64,000 nucleotides of DNA from Antilocapra americana (GCA_007570785.1 ML664664.1:724350-788349), one strand, 5' to 3'; shown: positions 20,211 through 32,640, numbered from the stretch's first letter. The notes: generated by a model not told the origin, from the letters alone. Made by a program: numbers and translations.

Positions 20211-22960
20211 CTATCCAAATTATTTGTTTCTTGACATAAGATATGAATTCATGATTATGCCCATCAGCATCTCAAGTAGAAAGAAATATAGGGAATCCGA
20301 GTATTAAGCCACCATTAAAAGTGCTAGAGAAGTAACAGTCAGAGAAGTAAAAATGGCATGTGATGAGAAGGTAGGGGACATAAATTGGTTCACGTATATG
20401 GATATATGATAAGCAAGCAGAAAAATTGCTTACAACCTAATGCCTTGATTTCTATACTTGGTCACAGTGTAGGTGTTCATAACATCTTTCACTACTCAAC
20501 TTTTATGTTGCTCACAGCTGATCATGGTTGTTTACCTTTATTCCTAAAATATGTGAGTCCTTAAAGATCCTGTCTACATTGGATTGCTATGTATTACCAA
20601 TTTGGAACACCTTACATGAAAGTATAAAGAAGTTCTTCAGAGAATTGCTTAAAGTCCATGCTCAACACATAGCTACCTTGAATCCAGTATGAAGTAGCAA
20701 CCTTACTTTTTCTTAATAATCAGGATCAATTAGCAGAGGAAATAGAGTAATATTTTGCCCGTTAATTAACTGGTATGCTGAATCCTGAACAGGTCATTTG
20801 GCAATTTCAGTTTTCACATTACCAGAAGAATTGTGGCTCTGGGGGAACTAATACTCTAAGCCAGCAGAACTCTCAATTATGTAAGGGGTTAACTGTAATC
20901 AAACTACCGCCTGGTAGGTCATTGCCCTCTCCCTCACAATGGCACCATGCTGAGTGCTCAGCACTTGTCTTTGTGTTGGTAAACTGGTTATTCAGCAATG
21001 GAAGTGGAGAATCAATCAGAAAACTAAGAAACAGTGACTTATCTAAGGAAAAGGAAAATCAGGGCAAGCTCTTTTTCTCATTCTCAGGTATTCTCAAAAC
21101 TAGATTATTGTTCATATCATTCATATACAGATCTGTCCCCATTGGATTTTTTTTAACTTAATAAATGTGTGCATTTTCTTTCCTATTTGATACTTCATTG
21201 GTGCCCATGGAATTTGAAGACAAAAATCCTCTTTAAAGTTGTATAGCCAGATTATTCTATACCATCTCAAGTGTCTAGATCACATACTTTCTTCATAAAG
21301 AAAACTTAAAACTTGCCTTAAGGTTAAAAAAATAGAAACTTGTTTCAGAATACTTGCAATTTAATGGGTACAATATTGTTATTGTAATAATAACTTAATA
21401 ATAGTAGGCAATTTCAAGGCACTTAAATCACCATCAACTCTTTGTATGTAATGACTCATTTTATCCTTGTAACACCTCCAGGACGTGGGGATAAGTTACA
21501 CCCATTTTACAGATGTGAAAACTAAGGCAAGAGGTTTAAGGTATTTGTCAAAAGTCACAAAGCTGTAATCTGGAGGACTGGGGGTTCAGAAGCAAGTATT
21601 TTGGTGTCCAAGTACATCGTTCTATCCTCTTAGTTATGTGTCTCATACTAAGCCCACACTGGCACGGTTTGGTAACCTCATTTTGTATTATTTTCACCAT
21701 TAACCTACCTTGTAGTTTGCTATTAGATTTCTCTGGGAGAAAAAAAAAATCAGCACATAGTCTAAAAACTCATGTTTAAAAGATGTTAAATTAAATATTT
21801 TCTATCTTTATCCTAATTTAAGTCTTAACAAAAAGTTTGAATTTAGGCATTGATAGCTTAATGTTTTGATCATTATTAGAGTTTCTTAAAAAAATATTTT
21901 TTGACTCATATCTGAGCCTGTGTATCTAATCAGGTTTGAGAAAATCAGTGAAGATGGAATAAAAGCTTTGCAACCATACCCATCACACGAGCATAGCCTG
22001 GTTAATATGTCACTTGATACCAAGTGTTGGGTCAACCTGATATATTAAATTGGTGGGAAAAGTAATAGAAGCCAAACACATGTTTGCCAAATACAAGGGG
22101 TAGCTATTGGCCTCCTGACTGCTACTCTGGAGTTACTTAGTCTTTCAATGGAATACACAGGACATTGAGCCAGGGAAAAGACATGAGAAATACATCCCCA
22201 TTTTTATCAGTATTTTCCACCCCTGCCTACAGATTCTTACAATGTAAAGACCACATTAACAATATTAAGTGAGACCATTAGTCAAAAACTGCTTCTAGTA
22301 TCCTGCATCGATAGACAGTCTGAAGGAAACAATACTGGGAATGTAGTTGGATCCATATTTTAAGGGCAAAATCTAAATGATACTTTAATTTGGCATGGAA
22401 CTGAATTATCCTGGGTGGTTTTGTTTTAATCCATTACCAGAAACCAAGCCCTTCTCTTCTTCTGTCAGTCAAGCAAGGAGCTGTACCTCTCTGGTGAACA
22501 CAGCTGCCCTAGCTCTTTAAATATCCACGCAATTAGCACAAAGAACTGTAATGGAACTAAATGGCCACAGACAAGAAGCCACCTACACACACTTAATATT
22601 TAAAGGAAGAACACCGGCATTTAATCATGGGGATAGTCACATTTAACAACGACATTTTAAAAATTATTGCTAAGAAAGAAGGAAATGTGACCAATGTATA
22701 GAAGGAAAAAGTATCATCACTGCAGTCAGAAAACATTCACAAGGACAGACAGTACAAGCCGGAGAGCTGGTATGCAAGCCGTCCTCATCATGCAAAATGA
22801 AATATTTACATGGGATACTTACTTGATCTGGGTTGTACCCTTTATCTACAGAAAACAAAACTACCTCTTCTCTCATTTGCCTATTTTTTTCTTCATCTTT
22901 GCTTTCTGCTCTTCTTTCTAGGAGCAGACACTTAATTTTCCGCTTTCCTTGCACCTACTC
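20211..22960. other. Long, mostly single-copy stretch, no gene identified
   Basis: It contains a MIR at 21400-21640 and otherwise nothing I recognise. A 128-codon plus frame (20775-21161) and minus frame 22670-22954 show no domain. 22440-22660 is repeat-free, with sites such as CACGCAATTAGC and CATTTAATCATGG, and might be conserved. Confidence 0.4.
21400..21640 (-). mobile_element. MIR SINE, antisense
   Basis: On the plus strand the antisense MIR core is clear: CCCATTTTACAGATGTGAAAAC, AAGGCAAGAGGTTTAAGG, AAAGTCACAAAGCTGTAATC, then the degraded head with GGGGGTTCAGAAGC. Confidence 0.85.
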
Positions 22961-22962
22961 TG

Positions 22963-23612
22963 GATTGAATCACGTCTTCTAAAAAGATATATTCAAATCC
23001 TAACTTCCAGTACCTGAGAACTTGATCCTTTTTGGGGAACAAGATCTTCCCAATTATAATCCAGGGAAGAAGAGTTTATACTTGGTGAGTTGTTGTTTAG
23101 TTGCCCATTCATATCTGACTCATTGTGACCCTAGGGATGGTAGCCTGCCAGGATCCTTCGTCCATGGGATTTCCCAGGCAAGAATACTGGAATAGGTTGC
23201 CATCTCCAGGGGATCTTCCTGATCAACAGATCAAACACGTGTCTTCTGCTTAGCAGATGGATTCTTTACCACTAAGCCAACAGGGATACTGGATGAGAGT
23301 GGGCCTTAAATCCTTATTTCCTTATCCTGGTGTCCTTTTAAGAGTCAGAGACATAGGGAGGAGGAAGACCATCTGATGATAGAGGCTGAGATTATAGTCA
23401 CTCATCCACAAGCCAAGGAACACCAAGGAATGCTGACCAACACCAGAAGGTAGGAAAAGTCAAGAGAGGATTCATTCCTAGAGCGTACGGTGCCAATGTC
23501 TTGGTTTTGGAATTCTAGGCTCCAAAACTATGAGAAGACAAATTTCTATTGCTTTAAAGTCATCCAATTTGTGGTATTTCATTATGGCAACTCTAAGAAA
23601 ACTAACACAGCA
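22963..23612 (+). mobile_element. MaLR (MLT1-type) LTR, split by a Bov-tA
   Basis: It starts TGGATTGAATCACGTCTTC and AAAGATATATTCAAATCCTAAC, continues after the SINE with GAGTGGGCCTTAAATCC, CCTGGTGTCCTTTTAAGAG and ACAAGCCAAGGAACACCAAGG, and ends TTAAAGTCATCCAATTTGTGG and AAAACTAACACAG. LTR only. The polyadenylation signal is degraded. Confidence 0.85.
23088..23285 (-). mobile_element. Bov-tA SINE inside a MaLR LTR
   Basis: Antisense Bov-tA from TTGTTGTTTAGTTGCCC (3' end) to CACTAAGCCAACAGGGA (decayed head). It is more diverged than the neighbouring SINE at 23658, and its TSD is not clear. Confidence 0.88.
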
Positions 23613-23657
23613 TCTATTAAATTATTCTCCTTCCTTTCCTTGTTCACCGAATCTAGT

Positions 23658-23846
23658 GGTGGTTTTGTCGCTAAGTCGTGTCCGACTCTTGTGATCCGTG
23701 GACTGTAGCCCTCCAGGCTCCTCTGTCTATGGGATTTTCCAGGCAAGAGTAATGGAGTGGAATGTCCTTTCCTTCTCCAGGGGATCTTCCTGACCCAGGA
23801 ATTGAACTCAGGTCTCCTGTATTGCAGGAGCTATGAGGGAAGCCCA
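23658..23846 (-). mobile_element. Bov-tA SINE with 8-bp TSD
   Basis: Antisense Bov-tA ending in GAGGGAAGCCC. AATCTAGT flanks it at 23650-23657 and 23847-23854. A short part of the head region (before GAGCTATGAGGGAAG) is deleted. Confidence 0.9.
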
Positions 23847-24134
23847 AATCTAGTAAATGACCACAAAAGCAAACTTAGACACTGAGTTCATCCATCTCAG
23901 TGTGGCTATGACCCAGGAATTCCTCACTCACTAGAATTTCTGATGACAAACCTCTAAATTCATCTCACCTCCATAAAGTATTTCCTCTACTACTGCCTTC
24001 ATATCACTCATTGATGAATAAAGTCACATAATTGAACTGGCTCCAAATCAAAGCAAGGCCACGAACCTAATCAAGCCATCATTACTACTATATATATTTT
24101 TAAAAACATATTTACCATTTTCTAGTTATTGATA

Positions 24135-24413
24135 CGGAGAAGGCAATGGCACCCCACTCCAGTATACTTGCCTGGAAAATCCCACGGACGGAGGAGCCTG
24201 GTTGGCTGCAGTCCATGGGGTCGTTAACAGTTGGACACGACTGAGTGACTGCACTTTTCCTTTGCACTTTCATGAATTGGAGAAGGAAATGGCAACCCAC
24301 TCCAGTGTTCTTGCCTGGAGAATCCCAGGGACGGGAGAGCCTGGTGGGCTGCTGTCTATGTGGTCGCACAGAGTCGGACACGACTGAAGCGACTTAGCAG
24401 CAGCAGCAGCAGC
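24135..24413 (+). mobile_element. Bov-A2 dimeric SINE with (AGC)n tail and TSD
   Basis: Two related Bov-A monomers in tandem: GGAGAAGGCAATGGCACCCC... and GGAGAAGGAAATGGCAACCC..., joined by the CACTTTTCC/CACTTTCATGAATT linker. The tail is (AGC)n from about 24396. TSD AGTTATTGATA at 24124-24134 and 24414-24424, perfect. Confidence 0.95.
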
Positions 24414-24424
24414 AGTTATTGATA

Positions 24425-24779
24425 TTGTGTTCCTTTCATAAATTATATCAGATTTCTAACTTCAGTTTGCAAGCATTCAATTCTCTCTCTACCAAATGCT
24501 GCTAATTGCCTGATTCATGTTTGTAATACTGATTACTTTTCTCCTGCAGTCTCCCTCATTTTCTTATCACACTAAACATTTTTTATTACTGTATATTTTG
24601 TCTGGAGATGCATATGGTCTCCTTTATTTTTTCCCATTCCAGAGGAAAAAGACTTTCTCTTTTGTAAACGTTTCTCTTTCCATTTCAATGAGAATGGACA
24701 TCATTATTATCTCAGTCACTCATCAGAATAATTAATTTTAGAACAGTTTCTTCCTCCCAGAAAGAAATCTTGTAGCAAT
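24425..24779. other. AT-rich DNA, nothing recognised
   Basis: No gene or named repeat. The frame at 24517-24735 is hydrophobic AT-rich chance sequence. Confidence 0.4.
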
Positions 24780-24890
24780 CATATACTCTTACCCTTTCCA
24801 CCCATCATTTGGTAATCTCCTATCCCTATGGGTTTGCCTATTCAGGACAGTTCATGTAAATGGGATTATTCAATGTGTGGTTCCTGTGAC
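24780..24890 (-). mobile_element. Old L1M 3' fragment, antisense
   Basis: CCCTTTCCACCCATCATTTGG, CTATGGGTTTGCCTATTCAG and GTAAATGGGATTATTC are the antisense of the conserved 3' UTR part of old L1M elements. Confidence 0.6.
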
Positions 24891-24954
24891 TGACATGTGA
24901 ATTATTCCAAATGCGGTTCCTGATAATGTTCTTCATAAATGGTACCATGGTGCT

Positions 24955-26190
24955 AGAAGAGTTAGATACATAGAAGGGGAAAATAAATTTTAACTCATTA
25001 TTCATACCAATGAAAGTAGTCAATAAAAGATCAGACCTAAAAATACCTACAACATTAAAAAAAAAAAACACTGGGAAAACAGATCTCTGACAGCTTTGTG
25101 ACTTTAAGATGCCTTACTTACATAGGATTAAAAAAAAGCATAAAATGTAACTGCTTCAAAACTGAAAACTTGTGCTCATTCATGAAAAGTGTTGAGAAAA
25201 TTAATAGACAAAGCTACAACCTAGAGGAAATTATTCCCTAACCACTCACTTGACAAAGGACTACTATCCTGAAGAGAAATGCTTATCATTTATATTATTC
25301 AATAATATCAACATAGCAAACATCTGTGTATTTCACAGTTAAACAATAAGACAAATGACAAACCAAAATTGGAGAAAAATTTGAAAAAAACTTCAGAAAA
25401 GGACATATAGGAATGACCAGTAAGCCAGGTGAAAATACTCAATATCATTAATCACTAGAGAAATACAAATAAAAAGCAACGTGTGTTACCATTACAGTCT
25501 CCTGGAAGATCAAGCACTGGTATGGGTATGGAGCAACTGGAGCTTTCATACTTTGCTGGCGACAACCACTTTTCAGTAACAATTTGGTAGTTCCTCATAA
25601 CATTAAAAATACACTATTGCATAAGCCAGCCATTCCACTCCTAGTTATTCATTCAAGAAAAATGAAAGCATGTTTCCACATAAAGTCTTTAACATAAATA
25701 TTCTTAACATTCCTATTCTTAATATCCCAAATCTGGAAACAATCCATATGTCAATCAACAAATATATACACTATGATATATCCACATAATGAAAAATTAC
25801 ACAACAATAAAAAGGAATGAACTACTGATACGCACAGCAACATAGATTTCTAAAACAGGTTTACTGAAGGAAGGTGGACACGCGTGTAATACATACACAT
25901 ACACTCCCCCCCAAAAAATGCAGACTATCTAGTTTCTCTTATGCCTTTAGAAAGGGCACAAATAATCTACAGGTAAAGAAATCAGAGTAGGTATTAACTG
26001 AGTCAGGAGATAGGAAGGGTTGAGTATGGAAGATGGGTAAACTTTCTAGGGGAATGGGAAAGTTGCATATTTTGATTAAAGTGCTGGTCAAAATGGTATA
26101 TAATTTTTTTTTGAAATTTCTTAAATTGTACCCTTAAAACAGGTGCATATACTGTATGTGAACTTTAGTAAGTTTGGTATAATAGTTGGA
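24955..26190 (+). mobile_element. Old L1M LINE 3' half
   Basis: Degenerate ORF2 C-terminal sequence followed by an old 3' UTR. Phrases such as GAAATACAAATAAAAAGC, CATTCCACTCCTAGTTATTC, GAAACAATCCATATGTCAATC and ACAATAAAAAGGAATGAACT are diagnostic. No frame longer than about 40 codons survives. Confidence 0.7.
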
Positions 26191-26274
26191 AGAAAATATC
26201 CATTTATGCACAATATTATTCATTTCAACATCCCTTTCAAAAGCAAGGAAAATGGGAAAATAGAGGTGAGCTGA

Positions 26275-26850
26275 ATTACTTTGCTAGGGCTTCTGTAACA
26301 AAGTGTCAAGAACACAGTCACTTAACTAATAGAAATATCTTGCCTCATGGTTCTGGAAGCTGTAAGGCTGAGATCAAGGTACCAGCAGGGCTATGCTCTC
26401 TCTAACTCCCCTGGCTTCTAGCACTTCTCAGCTTGTGGCAGGTTAGCTCCAATCTTCCCATGATGCACTCTCTCTGTGCATGCATGTCTTTGTTCACATG
26501 GTCTTCCTTTTATAAAGACACCCGGGCTTCCCAGGTGGCTCACTGGTAAAGAATCTGCCTGCCAATGCAGGAGACATGGGTTTGATCCCTGGCTTGGGAA
26601 GATCCTCTGGAGGAAGAAATGGCAACCCACTCCAGTGTTCTTGCCTGGGAAATCCCATGGACAGAGGAGCCTGGCAGGCTACAGTCTAAATGGTCGCAAA
26701 GAGTCAGACAAGGCTGAACACGCTCACTACATTAAATTAGGGACTCATCCTACTTTAATAACGGTCCTCCTGCCAAATAAGGTCCCAATCTGAGGAAGTG
26801 AGAGTTAGGACTTAAAGGGGACACACCACAACCCAAAATGAGTTTTAAAT
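26275..26850 (-). mobile_element. MaLR (MST/MLT1-type) LTR, antisense, split by Bov-tA
   Basis: The plus strand shows the antisense LTR: TTTGCTAGGGCTTCTGTAAC, CATGGTTCTGGAAGC, GAGATCAAGGTACCAGCAGGG and CCTTTTATAAAGACACC, then a Bov-tA. After it come ATTAAATTAGGGACTCATCC, GGTCCCAATCTGAGG and GGGGACACACCACAACCC. No internal viral genes. Confidence 0.85.
26523..26728 (+). mobile_element. Bov-tA SINE inside antisense MaLR LTR
   Basis: Complete Bov-tA from GGGCTTCCCAGGTGGCTCAC to GAGTCAGACAAGGCTGAAC. The B-box-like GGTTTGATCCC is intact. The TSD is not resolvable by eye. Confidence 0.93.
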
Positions 26851-29096
26851 GATGCTATATATATAAATCAGAACAGTGTTGTTCTTTTATAAATCATATT
26901 CAGCTTTCATAAATCATATTCCCAATTATAGTTCAGAATATTATCAAATACTAAGTCCTGTAGTTAAAAGAATAAACCCAAGTTAATATTTACACACATA
27001 CCTATATATAGGCATAAATATTCATGCATATGATGTATGTATGATTGTTTCTAGAAGTATAATTCTGTGAATAAACATGTACCACAACACTATTATTTTG
27101 CTATTTTTGTGCTGGTACAATCATAAATTTCTTGAATGGCAAGCTAACTGCACCACAGGGATGGATTCAGTTTTCTAAGTCCTTTTCTTCCTTCACCACG
27201 ACTTCACAGGGAACAACAGATAACTACTTCAGAGGACAGCTGGAAGTTCTTTTATCATGCAGAGATAGTCTGTATCAATAGGCTTACTGCACGAAAGAAG
27301 TTTATCTAAATGTCTGTAGGTGTGAGGAGCACGAAAGAAACATTTGATTTCAGACAGAGCACATCAACTGATGGACAATTTGTTCACTGTCTAAAACTTC
27401 AGATCCTATGAATGCGGTATCACATTTCCTTAAAAAAAATCAATTTAAACTAGCTGTCTTTTATTCATAATATTATTTCCAGGCAGACCAAAGAGTAGCC
27501 AAGTTTGACAGGAAAGTAGCAACTGAGACAGAAAACATTAAATAGTAAGGCTCTCTGGGCATAACTGCCATGATTTGATCCTAAAAGTACTTGAGACAGC
27601 TTACATTCATATTCTGAGATATACGGAGAAACTAATAAAAAGAAACTAAGATAATCAAACCAATATTGCAAACCAATCATCAATCAATTAAAAATAAATA
27701 TTTAAAAGAGTAAAACAAAAAAAGAAAATAAAAGGTTAATTATATGTGATGTAAAGGATATATTTTTTAATGTTTTGAGAGCTCTGGGTTTATTCTTAAT
27801 GAAGAATAGGCAGTAAGCTGCTTGAGTTTCCCCACTCTCTGCTAACCAAACCAAGAACAGGCCAGGTTAAGATTTCTGCCAGTTCAAGATTTAGAGAGAC
27901 ACCTTCTGAGCTGGGAGAATGTAGACAGCATGGACACCATATTCCACAATGAGTAAGCTTACAGTCCCAGCCCGTACACCAGTATCATTAAGTATCACTA
28001 TTCAATTCACCCCAATAGCAAAGACTTGATGACAATTCATATCAAAATTGTAACTATATTTCTCTATAACAATATAACTGTACAGTCTTGAGTTTGACTG
28101 GACCTAGACCAAGAGAGTAACTGGGAGCCCCTAGCTGTTACTGTATCAAAGACAAAATTTTCTTGCAGAACTTACTGGGTGATCAGTTTAATTTCACTAT
28201 CAGTTATGCACCCATGAGACAGCTCTGTGGATATACATGTTGTCTTAAGCAAAGTCAGACATCTAATCATTTTACTGAGAGTATTTGCCAACTCTTTCCA
28301 CTAGGCCAAATCTCAGGTACGGAAATTAATTAGCTCATTAGATGTCTCATCATAAAATACACTTCCTTTCCCCATCTGTGAAAGTACTCTCTCCTGTGTA
28401 CTTAATTTTTACCTTTCCTCATTTGTGCTCCCATTCTGGTCTCCTCTGTAGCTTGCCCCCTCTAACACATGTGACCTATTACAAAACACATGGACTCTGT
28501 TAAACCATTTAGTATATATATGTATTTTTAAGTATTAGAGTGTGTGTGTGTACCCATGAACAACTATCTTTTTAATTTTGAACATGAGGAATTTCAGGTT
28601 TCTGTGTAGACATCTGGGTGGAGGTAAGACTAAAGAATTGGATACATGAGTTTCAAAATCAGAAGAGAGATATTAGTTACAGGTAACACTGAGGATTCAT
28701 CAACTTTTAAGTGACAGGCGGACATCAGGGGTGAGAGAGGATGAAAACAGGTACATATGCATGAAACAGTGCAGTGAGTTTAAGATGGTGCTACACACTC
28801 TGTGGCAAGGTACACATACATAGTAAAATATGAAATTGATGAATTCTGCATACTTAAGACCAAAGCAGATATTATAATCTAAGATGATGGCTTATATTAG
28901 GTTTAAATCATTTATTTTCTAAGATTTCAACTGCATAATAGAAGGACATAGCAACAGCAAATTTGACATGTTACAGCCTAATCAAGCAAATAATCGCTTA
29001 CAAAACCTATTTTGGAAAACTATTTTTCTGATGGAGAAGCTGTAATTGGATGATAAAGTGATTTTCCTAAGATTTAGGATAAATATTAAGCTAGCC
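26851..29096. other. Long AT-rich single-copy stretch, no gene identified
   Basis: No family recognised. A minus frame at 27465-27683 lacks any signature. A short (TG)n-like run occurs near 28537-28550. Confidence 0.4.
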
Positions 29097-29109
29097 CTCT
29101 GTCTTGCTT

Positions 29110-31039
29110 CCTCTTGGGTGATCAAAACCATGCCCAAGAAGAAGAAATGCAAAAAGGCAAAATGGTTGTCCAAGGAGGCCTTACAAATAGCTGAGAAAAG
29201 ATGAGAAATGAAAGGCAAAGGAGAAAAGGAAAGATATATTCATCTGAATGCTGAGTTCCAGAGAATAGCAAGGAGAGATAAGAAAACCTTCCTAAGTGAT
29301 CAATGCAAAGAAACAGAGGCAAACAATAGAATGGGAAAGACTGGAGATCTCTTCAAGAAAATTAGAGATACCAAGGGAACATTTCATGAAAATATGGGCA
29401 CAATAAAGGACAGAAATGGTATGGACCTAACAGAAGGAGAAGATATTAAGAAGAGGTGGCAAGAATACACAGAACAACTATACAAAAAAGATCTTTATGA
29501 CCCAGATAATCAAGATGGTGTGATCACTCACCTAGGGCCAGACATCCTGGAGTGTGAAGTCAAGTGGGCCTTAGAAAGCATCACTATGAACAAAGCTAGT
29601 GGAGGTGAAGGAATTCCAGCTGAACTATTTCAAATCCTAAAAGATGATGCTGTGAAAGTGCTGCACTCAGTACGCCAGCAAATTTGAAAAACTCAGTGGC
29701 CACAGGGCTGGAAAAGGTCAGTTTTCATTCCAATCCCAAAGAAAGGCAATGCCAAAGAATGTTCAAACTAGTACACAATTGCACTCATCTCACATGCTAG
29801 CAAAGTAATGCTCAAAGTTCTCCAAGCTAGGCTTCAACTGTATGTGAACCGAGAACTTCCAGATGCTCAAGCTGGATTTAGAAAAGGCAGAAGAACAAGA
29901 GATCAAATTGCCAACACCTGTTGGATCATTGAAAAAGCAAGAGAATTTCAAAAACATTTACTTCTGCTTTACTCACTACACTAAAGCCGTTGACTGTGTG
30001 GATCACAACAAACTGTGGAAAATTCTTAAAGAGAGGGGAACACCAGACCACCTGACCTGCCTCCTGAGAAATCTGTATGCAGGTCAAGAAGCAACAGTTA
30101 GAACCAGACATAGAACAACAGACTGGTTCCAAACTTGGAAAGGAGTACATCAAGGCTGTATATTGTCACCTTGCTTATTTAACTTATATGCATAGTACAT
30201 CATGCAAAATGCCAGGCTGGATGAAATACAAGCTGAAATCAAGTTTTCAGGGAGAAATATCAAAAACCTCAGATATGCAGATGACACCGCCCTTATGGCA
30301 GAAAATGAAGAGGAACTAAAGAACCTCTTGAAAGTGAAAGAGGAGAGTGAAAAAGTTAACTTAAAACTCAACATTCAAAAAACTAAGATCATGGCATCTG
30401 GTTCCATTACTTCATGGCAAATGGTTGGGGAAACAATGGAAACAGTGACAGACTTTATTTTCTTGGGCTCCAAAATCACTGCAGATGGTGGCTTCAGCCA
30501 TGAAATTAAGAGATGCTTGCACCTTGCTAGAAACACTATGACAAAATTAGACAGCATATTAAAAAGCAGAGACATTACTTTGCCAACAAAGGTCCATCTA
30601 GTCAAAGCTATGGTTTTTCCAGTAGTCATGTATGGATGTGAGAGTTCAACCATAAAGAAGGCTGAGCACTGAAGAATTGATGCTTGTGAATTGTGGTGTT
30701 GAAGAAGACTCTTGAGAGTCCCTTGGACTGCAAGGAGATCAAACCAGTCTATCCTAAAAGAAATCAGTCCTGGATGTTCATTGGAAGGACTGATGCTGAC
30801 ACTCCAATGCTTTGGCCACCTGATGTGAAGAACTAACTCACTGGAAAAGACCCTGATGCTGGGAAATATTGAAAGCAGGAGGAGAAGGGGACGACAGAGG
30901 ATGAGATGGTTAGATGGCCTCACTGACTCAATGGACATGAGTCTGAGCAAACTCCAGGTGTTGGTGATGGACAGGGAAGGCTGGCATGCTGCAGTCCATG
31001 CAGTTGCAGAGTCAGACACGACTGTGTGACTGAACTGAA
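29110..31039 (+). mobile_element. BovB LINE, 5'-truncated, 13-bp TSD
   Basis: It begins within the region just after the endonuclease (ATCAAAACCATGCCCAAGAAG) and runs through the whole reverse transcriptase to the 3' end GACTGTGTGACTGAACTGAAC. CTCTGTCTTGCTT at 29097-29109 and CTCTGTCCTGCTT at 31040-31052 form the TSD (12/13). The coding region is broken by nonsense changes. Confidence 0.95.
29208..30672 (+). pseudogene. BovB polyprotein remnant, RT core damaged
   Basis: Three open blocks (29208-29687, 29863-30195, 30202-30672) together cover the linker, reverse transcriptase and thumb of a BovB polyprotein. The first ends where the tryptophan codon of QQIWKTQ (as kept in sibling copies) has become TGA. 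In the second, motif A reads CFTHYTKAVDCVDHN, so the first catalytic Asp of FID is His. Motif B is intact (HQGCILSPCLF). A TAG follows LYA near 30195. The third block has an intact motif C, LRYADDTALMAEN, and ends with VFPVVMYGCESS. Non-functional. Confidence 0.9.
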
Positions 31040-31052
31040 CTCTGTCCTGCTT

Positions 31053-31411
31053 GTGTCTTTTTCAGGACTTGTGATGTGATCTAACTCCCTTAATTGATTA
31101 TATCATTGCTTTAAGAGTTTGCAAGACTACCATTCATTCTCTTTAATGTTAGCTTACATACCAGATTTCATAGAAAACCACTTAATATGTCCCAACAAAA
31201 GTGACCCACTCTTACTGCCAAATGACAAGGGTAGGGCTGGATAACATGGGGTCATGGCACTGCCACGATGACTTATTTCCTTCACTAATACACAGTGCTA
31301 TCTATAAAGGAAGACTCGAATTCTATACCATGCATTCCTAGTACGGGAAGGAGTGATGTTCCCTGCCTATTATAGGCTCTTTGGCTAAGAGAACAGCACG
31401 CGCACACACAT

Positions 31412-31464
<53 letters not shown>

Positions 31465-31768
31465 CACGCACCGCAACAAAACAAGACAAAAAAACAAAAC
31501 TAAACAAACAAAAACAGTGATATTAGATCCACATGGCAAATGGGCATTAAGAGCTTGTTAGCAAGTTCCATGCAATGAGTGGGGTTCACTCAATACTCTT
31601 CATTAACACAGTAGCTGCTGAGGTTCCCAAAAACCCTGTGGAGAACATTCCATAACAATGACATCCTGAAAAGTGTGACTTCAAGTAGATAGAATTAACG
31701 CTGGTGTCATGTGTTGGTTATGTTTCCTGGTTTTCATCATAATATTAAACATTAAGCCAATATTAAAC
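31053..31768. other. Single-copy DNA with a long (CA)n tract
   Basis: Nothing recognised apart from the microsatellite at 31398-31466. The minus frame at 31285-31539 reads through the repeat (Cys-Val runs) and is spurious. Confidence 0.5.
31398..31466. repeat. (CA)n microsatellite, long
   Basis: About 30 CA units with two TG interruptions near the ends. No SINE lies directly next to it. Confidence 0.95.
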
Positions 31769-32103
31769 AGGTGAGTGGCTTAAAGCTGTACACGGATTAC
31801 TCGCTTCTTTGAGCTTTGCTTTACTGTACTTCACACTGTGTTTTCTACATACTGAAGGTTTGTTACAACCCTGCATTATCAGATTGATGGTTAGCATTGG
31901 TTAGCAATAAAGTACTTTTTAAATTCATGTATGTACATTTTTAAGACATGGCTCTTTTGCTACTGAATAGACTACTGTGTAGCATAAACATAACTTTTAT
32001 ATACACTGGGAAACCACTTCCCCCCACCCCTCCCAAAAAAAGTTGTGTTAGCTGCTTCACTGTTGTGGTCAAACCTGCAATATCACCAAGGCCTGCCTGT
32101 ACC
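31769..32103 (+). mobile_element. Tigger1-type DNA transposon, internally deleted
   Basis: The left part has CTTTGCTTTACTGTACTTCAC and GAAGGTTTGTTACAACCCTGC, the 5' part of Tigger1. It joins directly to GATGGTTAGCATTGGTTAGC, AATAAAGTACTTTTTAAATTC, CATAACTTTTATATACACTGG and AATATCACCAAGGCCTGCCTG, the 3' end. The mariner-family (pogo-like) transposase gene is missing entirely, so this is a non-autonomous, MITE-like derivative. It ends at a TA. Confidence 0.85.
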
Positions 32104-32640
32104 AAGGGCCTACAGAAACAAAACAACTTTAGCAAGTTCCTGGCAACATAGTTAAGGAGGGATTTCAATTGGATCCTCAAGCCAGTTTCTATTTTCAGGT
32201 TGGCAAGTTTGGACAATAGGCGTTACGTTTATCACTGCTGACAGGAGTGAGACTCCCTCATCATGCCTGGCCTCACTGCACTGGGACAGAGTATATGTAG
32301 GCCTGAGAGGTATGCTGACCAGAGAGAGGACAGACCCCTGGAGTTCTCAGTTCAGTCCGCGTCCTGACACTGAAAACTGTGCCAGAAAGAACACCCAGAA
32401 CTCAATAGTTTTTATAGACAGCTTACACTTGTTTCAGCAAAACTGAATGACAGAAGTGAGGACATTATCAGTGATTCATACTCTTACCATTAGATTTTAT
32501 CCCCAAGAAGAATCAGGTGTTTAGCTAAGTGAGCGATCAGAAAAACTTTCAATTTATCAAAGATTTTTCTGATCAAACTTAGCTTCTTTGTTTGTTTTAT
32601 GTAATGCTGCTTTAATACTGTTTAGAACACTGTTTTTTTT
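32104..32640. other. Single-copy DNA, nothing recognised
   Basis: No gene or repeat seen. A moderately GC-rich patch at 32270-32400 has no frame of note. Confidence 0.45.

Noticed and set aside
20775..21161. 128-codon frame as a small gene
   Set aside because: Low-complexity Ser/Leu/Phe composition late in the frame and no family signature; likely chance.
30375..31019. 214-codon minus-strand frame
   Set aside because: Antisense of the BovB 3' half; the same antisense openness recurs in the other BovB copies, so it is a property of the element.
18763..31539. CRISPR-like or satellite arrays at CA/TG tracts
   Set aside because: They are simple dinucleotide microsatellites with no spacers or higher-order units.
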